A DNA stretch of 64,000 nt, taken from IMG/VR virus record IMGVR_UViG_3300036985_004421, positions 1 through 64,000 of that record; one strand, given 5' to 3'. This DNA is from a virus. The notes below the pieces were generated by a model that was not told where the DNA came from, made no database searches, and worked only from the letters and a program-made list of their open reading frames with translations. Positions 7,398 to 14,338 of the stretch are shown here, piece by piece. Every line of letters starts with the position of its first letter. Positions within the stretch are counted from its first letter, which is position 1. Both the position numbers and the translations under genes were made by a program.

Positions 7398-7405
7398 GAT
7401 AGTGA
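7398..7405 (-). promoter_or_regulatory. TCACTATC early-gene motif, copy 3
   Basis: TCACTATC touches the ATG (TCACTATCATG) in a 13-base gap between two genes. If it is a promoter, transcripts from here would be leaderless or nearly so. If not, it may act at the level of translation. Confidence 0.55.
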
Positions 7406-7410
7406 CTGGA

Positions 7411-7836
7411 TTAGAAAGTGGAATCGTGTAAATGGTCAACGCGTTTTATGTATTGTTTGCTGAAATCCTCAAAGTCTTTACGGCATTCAGCCATTTTGTC
7501 TTCAAGGCGTTTACGCATAGCGTTGTTGGTCAAAATAATGTTGATGTAGTATTCTTCGCTTTTCCAAACAGGGTTAGTTTGGAGAGAAGGGCGAGATATG
7601 CCCACGCAAAAAGTATCACGAGCTTCGAGAGATTTAGGATTTATGCAAGCAGCATCAATAACATGTTGTCTGTGGAACCGTTGTATGCGTTCTATTTCGA
7701 AGTTACCGTTGGAGTAGTGGCGGAATAGGTAGACAGTGCCGTTATACAATACAACATGGAGAAAAACATCGTAGTTAGTGCCAGTGACAGAAGAGTGGTA
7801 CTGACATAGAAGAGTTAATGAATGTGAAGTTGTCAT
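7411..7836 (-). CDS. unrecognised 141-residue early protein
   Basis: The N-terminal half is beta-rich (YDVFLHVVLYNGTVYLFRHY). A helical C-terminal third (MRKRLEDKMAECRKDFEDF) could form a coiled coil. No signal peptide or catalytic motif was seen. The gene sits behind a leader of about 136 bases with a three-way-junction-like fold. No family was recognised. Confidence 0.65.
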   Translation of the reverse strand: MTTSHSLTLLCQYHSSVTGTNYDVFLHVVLYNGTVYLFRHYSNGNFEIERIQRFHRQHVIDAACINPKSLEARDTFCVGISRPSLQTNPVWKSEEYYINIILTNNAMRKRLEDKMAECRKDFEDFSKQYIKRVDHLHDSTF

Positions 7837-7918
7837 TCGTTACGTTGTTGCTCTGAAACCTACATTGTAGTAGGAACGCCAGCATCTAAGTTTTTGGTTA
7901 GCGGCAAAATTGCCTTGT

Positions 7919-7963
7919 TCCCATGCACATATCGCTATGTGTTACACTCTCAGAGTCATGGGA
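7919..7963 (-). ncRNA. three-way-junction-like leader structure
   Basis: The outer stem TCCCATG/CATGGGA (7 bp) encloses two hairpins: CACATA/TATGTG closed by a four-base loop, and ACTC/GAGT. The leader word CCATGCACA forms part of the structure. It lies between two leftward genes, 82 bases upstream of the next ATG. It may be a regulatory leader or a transcript-end structure. The rest of the gap (7837-7918) shows nothing recognisable. Confidence 0.5.
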
Positions 7964-7972
7964 TTTATTATA

Positions 7973-8293
7973 CTATCTACAAAGTAGGCGGTCTAAATCT
8001 TCATCATTAGGTATGAGTTTGGTAAAAGCCCGAACAGCAAATTCCCATGCAAATACAGTGGGATAGGTTAGGTGCTGATTGGTTGGTGCTATTTTGTGTG
8101 AAATAGCAATGATGCGATATGCAGCAGCATCAGCATCTTTACCTTCAATCTCAACGCCAATCATAAGTTGTGCAATTTGATTGCAGTATTGTTTTTCAAC
8201 ATCTGACAAGCAATTTTCGTTGATGGCATAGTTAGCGTATGCTTCATCGTATGAATGAGCGTGTAGTTGTGATAAATTAGGTACTTGTTGCAT
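7973..8293 (-). CDS. unrecognised 106-residue early protein
   Basis: The start MQQVPNLSQLHAHSYDEAYA was preferred because the longer frame would translate the TCACTATC motif and leader. The protein is mainly helical and acidic, with KQYCNQIAQLMIGVEIEGKD and FAWEFAVRAFTKLIPNDEDL. No family was recognised. It could be a small host-takeover protein, by location only. Confidence 0.65.
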   Translation of the reverse strand: MQQVPNLSQLHAHSYDEAYANYAINENCLSDVEKQYCNQIAQLMIGVEIEGKDADAAAYRIIAISHKIAPTNQHLTYPTVFAWEFAVRAFTKLIPNDEDLDRLLCR

Positions 8294-8319
8294 TGTAATG
8301 GGTATTAGGTACGAGGAAT

Positions 8320-8327
8320 GATAGTGA
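8320..8327 (-). promoter_or_regulatory. TCACTATC early-gene motif, copy 4
   Basis: TCACTATCA lies 26 bases upstream of the ATG chosen for the next gene. Further upstream, on the far side of the motif, are two hairpin-forming stretches (AAGGC/GCCTT and TCCCTA/TAGGGA). Confidence 0.55.
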
Positions 8328-8420
8328 GGTTCCAACACTACATTGGATTGCTCACTGGTGGCTACTGTCACAGCAGTCATAGCTCCCTATGCTTTGTTTC
8401 CGTAGCGTAGGGATAAGGCG

Positions 8421-8744
8421 TTAGCCTTGGTATTTATCAGTTTTAATCAGCAAAGAAATGAGCCAAGTTTTACTATCGTGTTGATACACGAAGTATGTCT
8501 TGGTTTCCCATAGTTTGGACACTTCAAGTACAGGGATTGCGTACTTGTTAGAAATGTGATTCGGAGTGAACACATTACCAACGGTATTAGCAGCCTGTTT
8601 GAAAAAGTCAGACAAAGTTTCGGGTGACACATAACCTTCGAATACAAACTCCTTGTTGTCCATAGGATATACAAGGCTTGATTCGATACTGGTGAGTCCG
8701 AAGCGTACTTGGTAAGCATCGAACAATTGAGTGAGGTTTCTCAT
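8421..8744 (-). CDS. unrecognised 107-residue early protein
   Basis: This soluble alpha/beta protein (MRNLTQLFDAYQVRFG) has a YVSPETLSDFFKQAANTVGN helix and a C-terminal beta hairpin (TYFVYQHDSKTWLISLLI). It overlaps the upstream gene by four bases (ATGA), so translation is coupled. No family was recognised. Confidence 0.65.
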   Translation of the reverse strand: MRNLTQLFDAYQVRFGLTSIESSLVYPMDNKEFVFEGYVSPETLSDFFKQAANTVGNVFTPNHISNKYAIPVLEVSKLWETKTYFVYQHDSKTWLISLLIKTDKYQG

Positions 8745-8953
8745 ATCGCTGTGCTATTAAAGAGGATTCGGTCAAGTCTTGCGAATCTTTCCTCTTTGGT
8801 TAGTAATTCCGTGTTGATCACACGGTCAATGCTCAAACCTGCTGCTTTAGCATCAGCCATAATAGCTGCATGCGTTCTGGGCTTTGCAGGTGGAGTTGTG
8901 AGTGTTCTCCCGTAAAGGATAACTGGCTCAGATATTCTTTGGCGCTTTGCCAT
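8741..8953 (-). CDS. 70-residue basic protein
   Basis: The N-terminal half is basic and Pro/Lys-rich (MAKRQRISEPVILYGRTL then PPAKPRTHAAIMADAKAAGL). The C-terminal half is an amphipathic helix (KEERFARLDRILFNS). It could be a small nucleic-acid-binding or anti-host factor. It is coupled to the downstream gene by an ATGA overlap. Confidence 0.6.
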   Translation of the reverse strand: MAKRQRISEPVILYGRTLTTPPAKPRTHAAIMADAKAAGLSIDRVINTELLTKEERFARLDRILFNSTAI

Positions 8954-9051
8954 CTGAATTGGTATTTGGTTAAATGGTGTCTGCCATCATCAGTAATCAG
9001 GAAACACCCTGACTAGACCCACAATGCTTCACAGCAGGTGGATTTCGGCTA

Positions 9052-9477
9052 TTAGTAAGAGTTTAATTCATCAGCGTATTCAGCATGCCCTATGCAAATA
9101 GGACAGTAGTAGAACCCATTGGTATGTGTGTACAAAGGGGTATGGTTACCATTGCGGTTGCAAGCATAGCAGCGTAGCGGTGCTGGCGTTGTGGGTATGT
9201 GGATATACCCTACCACTCTTGGCATAGGCTTTGGCATAACAACAATAGGCTTTGGTTTAGCCACAGGTGTGTCAAGCTGCCCATCTGCAATGTAGAAAGC
9301 AGATACAGCTGCTACGAAAAGAGCAAGGAAACAGGCAATTCCTAAGCATACTGTTGATTGCACCATAGGTATTAGCTGGAACGAACCAAGTGTTGTTATC
9401 CAAACTAAGGTTAGTGAGAATGTTGGTGCGATAGCTGCGGCTATCACGTTGCGAACAAAGAAATATGTTGCTTTCAT
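9052..9477 (-). CDS. membrane protein with C-terminal zinc knuckle
   Basis: This 141-residue protein has two predicted membrane segments near residues 8-30 and 38-65 (VCLGIACFLALFVAAVSAFY). A Pro/Lys-rich linker and a C-terminal domain with CYAC at about 103-106 and CPIC at about 125-128 follow, a likely four-cysteine zinc site. The combination suggests an inner-membrane-anchored protein with a cytoplasmic zinc domain, possibly a superinfection-exclusion or host-interaction protein. That role is inference. Confidence 0.7.
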   Translation of the reverse strand: MKATYFFVRNVIAAAIAPTFSLTLVWITTLGSFQLIPMVQSTVCLGIACFLALFVAAVSAFYIADGQLDTPVAKPKPIVVMPKPMPRVVGYIHIPTTPAPLRCYACNRNGNHTPLYTHTNGFYYCPICIGHAEYADELNSY

Positions 9478-9518
9478 GCGTACTGTTGACGGTGTTTAGG
9501 CAGTTGTCGGCTGAGAGT

Positions 9519-9526
9519 GATAGTGA
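9519..9526 (-). promoter_or_regulatory. TCACTATC early-gene motif, copy 5
   Basis: TCACTATCA lies 41 bases upstream of the ATG of the membrane/zinc protein and downstream of the three-hairpin RNA element. Confidence 0.55.
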
Positions 9527-9565
9527 GTGTGCTATGACTACGCACTATCGGGTTATGGTCTGAAT

Positions 9566-9635
9566 CACGGACTTGGAACCGTGTCACTCTGAATAGAGTG
9601 AGGCCTTACAAGGGATATTCTCCCCTGTCCTCGGT
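9566..9635 (-). ncRNA. three-hairpin RNA element, copy A
   Basis: In plus-strand order the element is: a CACGG/CCGTG hairpin with loop ACTTGGAA; a 7-bp TCACTCT/AGAGTGA hairpin; the linker GGCCTTACAA; a GGGA/TCCC hairpin; then CTGTCCTCGGT. A second copy at 10034-10101 keeps the loop, linker and end sequences exactly while the stem sequences differ but still pair. On the leftward strand it begins two bases after a stop codon. It may be a terminator, a processing site or a regulatory RNA. It resembles a tRNA only superficially. Confidence 0.65.
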
Positions 9636-9637
9636 CG

Positions 9638-9952
9638 TTACCAAGGGTGTTTACCCGAGGTAACAATAGACTGTACGGATTCGGCTGGCACATAGAATGT
9701 GTCACCAATCCATTTACCTTCAAGCATGCCAACGCACTTTTGCATTGCGGCTACACGTAGCTCGTGCGAAGGAAGCAAGTAGAAATGTTCGTACTGTTTC
9801 CACGTGCCATCCAACAAGCCTTGCTTCATATCATCTGTGTCATAGAAGTCAGGACCAGTGATAGCAGTCGAATCAGGCGTTGTCATATCCAAGTACCACT
9901 TCTTTGGGTCAAGGACTACTTCGCTTGCTTTGATATTTGGTTCGTAATTCAC
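9638..9952 (-). CDS. unrecognised 104-residue early protein, GTG start
   Basis: The start is GTG, with TCACTATC directly against it (TCACTATCGTG), which decides the start. The protein (MNYEPNIKASEVVLDPKKWY) is acidic, with a DFYDTDDMKQGLLDG region and a beta C-terminus (KWIGDTFYVPAESVQSIV). No family was recognised. It is bracketed by the two copies of the three-hairpin RNA element. Confidence 0.65.
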   Translation of the reverse strand: MNYEPNIKASEVVLDPKKWYLDMTTPDSTAITGPDFYDTDDMKQGLLDGTWKQYEHFYLLPSHELRVAAMQKCVGMLEGKWIGDTFYVPAESVQSIVTSGKHPW

Positions 9953-9960
9953 GATAGTGA
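9953..9960 (-). promoter_or_regulatory. TCACTATC early-gene motif, copy 6
   Basis: TCACTATC abuts a GTG start codon, in the same leaderless arrangement as the copies at 7398 and 61634. Confidence 0.55.
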
Positions 9961-10033
9961 TTGCCTATTCTCGGCTCTTAAGGACTTCAAAGAGTTGCAT
10001 ACTGAGTAGTGAAAGCCTCACCATCGGTTGATT

Positions 10034-10101
10034 ACTGGACTTGGAACCAGTCTGCAAATGCAGGGCCTTACAACCCACCACTAAGGTGGGCTGTCCTCGG
10101 T
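10034..10101 (-). ncRNA. three-hairpin RNA element, copy B
   Basis: ACTGG/CCAGT closes the same ACTTGGAA loop as copy A. A CTGC/GCAG hairpin, the identical GGCCTTACAA linker, a CCCACC/GGTGGG hairpin and the identical CTGTCCTCGGT follow. All three stems differ in sequence from copy A yet remain paired, which argues for selection on structure. It begins nine bases after the stop codon of the upstream leftward gene. Confidence 0.65.
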
Positions 10102-10110
10102 ATGAAGCAA

Positions 10111-10482
10111 TTAGCAATAGACAGAGCACAAAGCTTCGTCCATTAACCTTAGCTGCTCGGCAATGTTGGGTGTGCTGGCCTTGATAGCCTCACACTTTTC
10201 GCGGAATAACTCTGCTGCTGTTTTGCGCTCTGGTATCATGCCATCTTGGTAGGCAGCTAATACCTCGTTGCTCAAAGCAAGAGCACGATTCTTACGCTGT
10301 ATCAACGTGTATAACCTGCGTGCTGCTTGTATCGTGTAATTAGCACTAGCTGTGCTGTTCGGCACACCTGACTTATACGACAATACCTTCACTTGGCTGT
10401 AGCGTGGCGTGAACTTGTAAACAAGGGTTTGACCATCTAATGCTACTACTCTCAACTCATGGGTAACTGATGCGTTTGCCAT
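10111..10482 (-). CDS. unrecognised 123-residue early protein
   Basis: The protein starts MANASVTHELRVVALDGQTL. A beta N-terminus is followed by a long helical C-terminus (AARRLYTLIQRKNRALALSN and FREKCEAIKASTPNIAEQL), suggesting a small dimeric regulator. No family was recognised. Its leader is the 550-base stretch to the right, which contains TCACTATC and several hairpins. Confidence 0.65.
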   Translation of the reverse strand: MANASVTHELRVVALDGQTLVYKFTPRYSQVKVLSYKSGVPNSTASANYTIQAARRLYTLIQRKNRALALSNEVLAAYQDGMIPERKTAAELFREKCEAIKASTPNIAEQLRLMDEALCSVYC

Positions 10483-11032
10483 GTCTTACTGGGATGCCGT
10501 AAAAACTCTTGCGAGAGGTCAAGCATCGAAACCTTTTGGGTAAATAGCACAGCCAGACGGTTACTCCACTACAGAGCATTACGCACAAACCATGCAATTA
10601 AATTTGTTTTATCGAAAGGAAAGCTTTAGCTTTCGCACACGCGGATATTTACCACATAAGTAATGATACAACCAACATCAGATTGGTGAATCACCACTAT
10701 GCAAGACATTAACAGCATCAGCATTATCCCCGATTGGTGATAGTGACCCATCGGAAACCCGCGCTATACCTAGGAATAATACAATCAAATGTAATATACC
10801 TAGATACAATTGATAGAATAATAACTACTAATATCTATCTATATATATATATGTGCGCGAGAAAAATAGTTTGAGTTGGATGTGTAAACTATATGCTGAC
10901 TATATATGCAAAAAGATGGGATGGGGGGGATAGACGAGAAGTGCAAAGGGTACGGGGGTTAAGGGGATGTGTCCCTCCACAGGTGATACTCTTATGCCTA
11001 CGGATGATGGTATGGTATCCTTTGTAATGATG
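10483..11032. other. AT-rich intergenic region with hairpins, control region or possible origin
   Basis: No gene is visible. From right to left it holds: a G-rich stretch (near 10920-10975); an AT-rich core with TATATATATATAT (about 10780-10910); the TCACTATC motif; two GATTGGTGA repeats (10670-10745), one within a GGTG/CACC hairpin; and a perfect GAAAGCT/AGCTTTC hairpin near 10619-10634. A CTCT/AGAG hairpin lies close to the downstream gene. An AT-rich core beside a G-rich run fits an origin or a strong control region; neither is proved. Confidence 0.5.
10739..10746 (-). promoter_or_regulatory. TCACTATC early-gene motif, copy 7
   Basis: TCACTATCA sits in the long intergenic region, 256 bases upstream of the next start codon. 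If it is a promoter, this transcript would have a long structured leader. Confidence 0.5.
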
Positions 11033-11356
11033 TCACTCTAATAGGAAATCTTTGAACTCTTCATCAGATATGAGTCCATGTTTGTGCTTGATGAACATTT
11101 CTTTGATGCGATGTTCTTCTGCGATTGCATTTGTTTCTCTTTGCTTGGTACGTTCGTTGAGGTCGTGGATGTAGTCATTGAGTTGAAGTTCTCTATTGGA
11201 CCAATCAACGCATTGGGATGGTATGTCGAAGTGTTTGTAGTGTACCGGTGTAATTTTAGGTTCTGCTTGTTTATGGAAGCGGAGAGCCTTTAGGAATTTA
11301 ATCATATTCTTTAGCTTCTTGGTATGCATCGAATGGGGATAGTCCTCTGGTTTCAT
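11033..11356 (-). CDS. unrecognised 107-residue helical protein
   Basis: This is the last gene of the right-hand leftward operon. It starts MKPEDYPHSMHTKKLKNMIK and is coupled to the upstream gene by an ATGA overlap. It is mostly helical and basic in the middle, ending in an acidic tail (ISDEEFKDFLLE). No family was recognised. Confidence 0.6.
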   Translation of the reverse strand: MKPEDYPHSMHTKKLKNMIKFLKALRFHKQAEPKITPVHYKHFDIPSQCVDWSNRELQLNDYIHDLNERTKQRETNAIAEEHRIKEMFIKHKHGLISDEEFKDFLLE

Positions 11357-11724
11357 TTGGATAGTTTTACTTTACTCATGTCCAGTAGGACAAATGAAGC
11401 TGATACGGATGCAGGTGTGCTTGGCTCGTCAAAGAGTGGGTGAGGTACTAAGGAGATTTCCATTTCATACTCTTCTGTATATCGTCCTGCGGCTTTGAGT
11501 CTTTTGATGTATTCTGCGTTTGTTTTTTTGCGATTGGCAGATTCCTCTTGGATGGCTTTATCGGTTAGGGCGCATGGGAATATGAATGACAGCCAGCCGT
11601 TGGAGTTTTTGAAAGCTTCGATGGAGTTGGTGTGAGTTTCGTCACCTTGGGAATTTCCACAGAATGCGTATTCCGGTAAGAGGTCATCGACCCCACGTTG
11701 TCTTTTGATTGTGTAGGTTTTCAT
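11353..11724 (-). CDS. unrecognised 123-residue protein
   Basis: The start MKTYTIKRQRGVDDLLPEYA forms an ATGA overlap with the upstream stop; an ATG two codons earlier would overlap by ten bases. The protein is alpha/beta, with a helical Lys/Glu segment (SANRKKTNAEYIKRLKAAGR) and a beta C-terminus (VSASFVLLDMSKVKLSK). No motif was recognised. Confidence 0.65.
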   Translation of the reverse strand: MKTYTIKRQRGVDDLLPEYAFCGNSQGDETHTNSIEAFKNSNGWLSFIFPCALTDKAIQEESANRKKTNAEYIKRLKAAGRYTEEYEMEISLVPHPLFDEPSTPASVSASFVLLDMSKVKLSK

Positions 11725-12149
11725 TTGCATTGTTTTGTGAGTGCATCTTCCAAGTTCCTACATGTTTTGCAGTTTGGGTTATTGCACAGGTTAAATTCTA
11801 CGGACGATTGAGTAACGATACCTTTCTCTATGCAGCCAGTTAGCATGACCATAAGTTTGGGTGCATCGGGGCTGGCCATGATGTCTTGGAGGAATGACAT
11901 CAGCTTGTCTACGGTTAGTTCACCAATGGCTGAACCGTATGGTGCTTCTTTATCCTCAATCTGAGGAATGATGCCTTTCCCTAAAAATGGATTCTCTATG
12001 GGATCAGGCATTGGGCCGAACATGTGTAGGAACTGTTCTTTTTCTTTTTCGAGAAAGGCTTGCTCTTGCTCTAAATTGTAAATGTGCTGCTTGAGCGTCA
12101 TTCCATCGGGAACGTCATTAAGGTCGATTACCTTTTTCTTATCTACCAT
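11721..12149 (-). CDS. unrecognised protein with C-terminal cysteine cluster
   Basis: This 142-residue protein has an N-terminal coiled coil (HIYNLEQEQAFLEKEKEQFL), a helical middle, and a C-terminal CNNPNCKTC stretch followed by a final cysteine, which could bind one metal ion. It is the third gene of a tightly spaced operon. It may be an assembly or scaffolding factor, by location only. Confidence 0.65.
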   Translation of the reverse strand: MVDKKKVIDLNDVPDGMTLKQHIYNLEQEQAFLEKEKEQFLHMFGPMPDPIENPFLGKGIIPQIEDKEAPYGSAIGELTVDKLMSFLQDIMASPDAPKLMVMLTGCIEKGIVTQSSVEFNLCNNPNCKTCRNLEDALTKQCK

Positions 12150-12154
12150 GATTT

Positions 12155-12634
12155 CTATTTGTTTCTGCTTCTATACTTTAGTTTGTATTTACGGTAGTGC
12201 TTATTCCAGATACGTTCAAGTTCTGCTTCGCGCTCTTCGCGTTGCTTACGTCTGTCAATCTCGCGTTGAATGAACTCCGTCCAGACCTTCTCATATTCCA
12301 CTTCACCTTGGATTGGCACATATGGCACGACTTTGTTTGACTCGTTGACTAGCTGCTGCATTAGCCCAACACCGGGTTCTATGTCCTTGCCAGCTTCAAT
12401 CCATTGGAATGTATCTGAGTAAGCTTCATCATTGAATGCTTTGTGTACTTCATCAGGAATAGAATCGTACTTGTGTTCCCATGGAAAGTACATGGGATTG
12501 GCCTTAACGATGTTATTCATTTTTTGGTACATGGCAGAGCCAACGTGTGTGCACATAGCTTCTACTGACCACACCCATATAACGTCTGCAGGTACGTCAC
12601 TCAGGTCAAATTTGATTGGATATTCTGTTTTCAT
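12155..12634 (-). CDS. unrecognised 159-residue protein
   Basis: The protein (MKTEYPIKFDLSDVPADVIW) has aromatic-rich N-terminal and central parts and a strongly basic helical C-terminus (EREAELERIWNKHYRKYKLK). The charge layout suggests a nucleic-acid contact at the C-terminal end. It is coupled to its upstream neighbour by an ATGA overlap. No family was recognised. Confidence 0.65.
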   Translation of the reverse strand: MKTEYPIKFDLSDVPADVIWVWSVEAMCTHVGSAMYQKMNNIVKANPMYFPWEHKYDSIPDEVHKAFNDEAYSDTFQWIEAGKDIEPGVGLMQQLVNESNKVVPYVPIQGEVEYEKVWTEFIQREIDRRKQREEREAELERIWNKHYRKYKLKYRSRNK

Positions 12635-12831
12635 GGCTTTTCTAGTTTAACGATGGCTGTATTGATTTCAGCAGCTAAGTACAAATACTTTTCTTGGTCT
12701 GATAGGACGTACACCCCTCTTCGTCCTTCCATTGATGAACGCACTCGCACCTCAATGTTTGTGTGCCCTTTTTCTTTGAGAGCTTTAATCAGCTTGTGAT
12801 TTGGGTGAGTAGATTCTTTGAGGACTTTCAT
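12631..12831 (-). CDS. unrecognised 66-residue protein
   Basis: The start MKVLKESTHPNHKLIKALKE was preferred to an upstream TTG, because the intervening bases form a GCGGAGC/GCTCCGC hairpin. It is an alpha/beta small protein with RVRSSMEGRRGVYVLSDQEK. No family was recognised. Confidence 0.6.
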   Translation of the reverse strand: MKVLKESTHPNHKLIKALKEKGHTNIEVRVRSSMEGRRGVYVLSDQEKYLYLAAEINTAIVKLEKP

Positions 12832-12851
12832 AGCTATTTGGTTTTGTGAAT

Positions 12852-12878
12852 GCGGAGCAGCCAATCTGACCGCTCCGC
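12852..12878 (-). promoter_or_regulatory. 7-bp GC-rich intergenic hairpin
   Basis: A perfect GCGGAGC/GCTCCGC stem with a 13-base loop lies between two genes of the leftward operon. There is no T-run after it, so attenuation or mRNA processing is more likely than termination. Confidence 0.4.
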
Positions 12879-12885
12879 TATCGGG

Positions 12886-13164
12886 TTAAATAATTCTGTT
12901 TAACAATTCAACTACTAAATCAAGTCTGTCCAGAAGGTACCTGAAATCGTCCTGTTGTGATTCAAACTGAACCAGTGCTCCATCGCGCTTCTCTTCACGG
13001 TCAGGTCGTGCACCTTGCTTGATGCTATTAGAACCTTCGAGGACTAGTATTTTTGACTCTAAGCTTCCTACGTTCTCCTGTAATCGCATCAACAATTCAG
13101 CGTTCATCTTGTGGATCCTTTCAAGTTTTGGAACTTCCTGTGATAATAATTTCGATCCTTCCAT
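12886..13164 (-). CDS. 92-residue coiled-coil protein heading the leftward operon
   Basis: This helical protein has heptad-like repeats (ELLMRLQENVGSLESKILVL and FRYLLDRLDLVVELLNRII) split by a Lys/Arg/Glu-rich linker. It is the first gene leftward from the divergent control region. It could be a multimerisation or scaffolding factor. No family was recognised. Confidence 0.6.
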   Translation of the reverse strand: MEGSKLLSQEVPKLERIHKMNAELLMRLQENVGSLESKILVLEGSNSIKQGARPDREEKRDGALVQFESQQDDFRYLLDRLDLVVELLNRII

Positions 13165-13514
13165 TTGTTTACGGGTTCATTAAGCCGCCCAAGGCTGTTA
13201 ATTGTGTATGTGTATAAGCATCCCTTCCCTGTCATGTTAGACAGAGTTGCCAGAAGCTTGATTCGAAAGCCGATGGCGCGCCACATGTATCTCTTGACCT
13301 CCCTGTTGGGGCTTGACTAACTTCTCTTAAACTATCCTTTCGGTAGCATGACGTGACCAAGTTGACGGATGCTAAGTCAGAGCTTGGATTTGTGAGAAAG
13401 CGTGAGAACTGTAACTGGTAACTACTCCGAGGTGGTTTGGACATCTATCGTTTCAGTCCAGGGGTCAGAGTTTTAGAGCCACCCCTATTGTGTCATAGAA
13501 ACTGGTGGAAATGA

Positions 13515-13558
13515 GAATCCCCCTTAGAAGCTACTACTCTTCTTCGGGGGATTTCTTT
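13515..13558 (+). terminator. rightward intrinsic terminator in the divergent region
   Basis: The stem AATCCCCC/GGGGGATT continues, after a small internal bulge, with AGAAG/CTTCT. It is followed by TTTCTTTT. No coding sequence lies upstream in this direction, so it would end a non-coding RNA or block read-through into the late block. Confidence 0.65.
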
Positions 13559-13643
13559 TCGCTTGGGTCTTGTGAACCCGTTGCTAAAGGTCTTTGGTGA
13601 GCAGGTAGTAGTTGACTGCGTGGTGCAAATGTAATAATCTTTT

Positions 13644-13700
13644 TGTTCGTGAATTGCTATCCGCTAAAAAGTCACTTCGCGTGTAATTCTGTTCGTGAAT
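13644..13700 (+). promoter_or_regulatory. two TGTTCGTGAAT operator-like direct repeats
   Basis: Two identical 11-mers start 46 bases apart, the second ending 7 bases before the TATGTTTG box of the first rightward gene. The core GTTCGTGAA is a near-palindrome (GTTC..GAAC). A third copy in inverted form (GTTCACGAAC) lies at 15054-15063 next to another TATGTTTG box, suggesting a shared regulator. Confidence 0.55.
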
Positions 13701-13707
13701 GGTGGGC

Positions 13708-13715
13708 TATGTTTG
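13708..13715 (+). promoter_or_regulatory. TATGTTTG box (-7 element) of the first rightward gene
   Basis: TAnnTTTG is the known -7 consensus of Bacteroidota housekeeping promoters. This one lies 23 bases before the ATG. The -33 position lacks a clear TTG, so an activator bound at the adjacent repeats may be needed. Confidence 0.5.
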
Positions 13716-13738
13716 CGGCCTAACCAATTCAGAACTAA

Positions 13739-14338
13739 ATGGAAGTAGTTAAGGGTGCGGATAAACTGAAAGAGGACTCCGAAAGAAAAATGTTTGAGGA
13801 CAGCCAGCCTGTGCTAAGTCCATCAGAGGTTGAAGCAAAGCAATCTCACGAAGCAGCGAAGCTTGCTATGGAGAAGTACAGGGCTAACCTGATTGAAGTA
13901 GCCAAGGAGTACGGCCAGCTTTATGTCATAGCTAGCAAGTATGGCGAGGAATCCTTGCTAGAGCATGCCTATGGTGTATGGCAGATTCTCCTGTACGTAG
14001 AATGTGTTACTGGTGAAATGACAGCCAAGACTCAAGCCGAAGCGCATGAGCACATTGGAAAGTATATCTCCGACAAGTTTGTGGCGCTATGGCCCGTTGA
14101 CCCAAAAACTAAAAAGCCGATAGCTTCTTTCATCAATGCGGTACGCGGTGACTTGATGGCTTACGAAATGCGGTCAGGCAAAGCCACTGTAACGCTTATG
14201 GAAGTGTACCATAATAGCCCAAAGGTGTTTACTCAGGATGTGGTATTTGCTATTAGCCTTGCTAATCGCTTGACCATAACTGCTGGCAGATTGCACAGAG
14301 AGCGAATGTTAGAGATTAACCCTGAAATTCAAAACTGA
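13739..14338 (+). CDS. unrecognised 199-residue first protein of the late block
   Basis: The N-terminus is acidic and Lys/Glu-rich (MEVVKGADKLKEDSERKMFE). The body is largely helical with EYGQLYVIASKYGEESLLEH and a cysteine/aromatic segment (VWQILLYVECV). It overlaps the next start by one base (TGATG). The position at the head of the late block fits a regulator or packaging accessory protein. No family was recognised. Confidence 0.7.
   Translation: MEVVKGADKLKEDSERKMFEDSQPVLSPSEVEAKQSHEAAKLAMEKYRANLIEVAKEYGQLYVIASKYGEESLLEHAYGVWQILLYVECVTGEMTAKTQAEAHEHIGKYISDKFVALWPVDPKTKKPIASFINAVRGDLMAYEMRSGKATVTLMEVYHNSPKVFTQDVVFAISLANRLTITAGRLHRERMLEINPEIQN

Larger units (their letters stand above)
13165..13738. 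other. divergent non-coding control region
   Basis: There is no convincing gene between the leftward and rightward blocks. From left to right it shows about 350 bases with scattered hairpins (for example AGGGGT/ACCCCT near 13459-13487), a rightward terminator, a GGGT/ACCC hairpin, two TGTTCGTGAAT direct repeats and a TATGTTTG box just before the first rightward gene. The presence of a terminator implies an untranslated rightward transcript in the first half. No tRNA could be folded from it. Confidence 0.55.

Noticed and set aside
9550-10101. tRNA genes in the spacers between early genes, because GGTTCCAAGTCC resembles a T arm
   Set aside because: The T-loop-like part has eight bases and no acceptor stem or anticodon arm could be placed; the paired copies fit a separate structured RNA better.
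10490-10740. tRNA or tmRNA in the long leader of the gene at 10111
   Set aside because: GGTTTCGATGC looks like a T arm, but no complementary acceptor and no anticodon arm are present.
13232-13444. A leftward 70-residue reading frame in the divergent region
   Set aside because: No plausible start signal, no recognisable sequence pattern, and it overlaps hairpins and another open frame.
13469-13480. GTTTTAGAGC, the start of a Cas9-type repeat or tracrRNA match
   Set aside because: Ten matching bases only, no second repeat, no spacers and no cas gene nearby; chance is enough.
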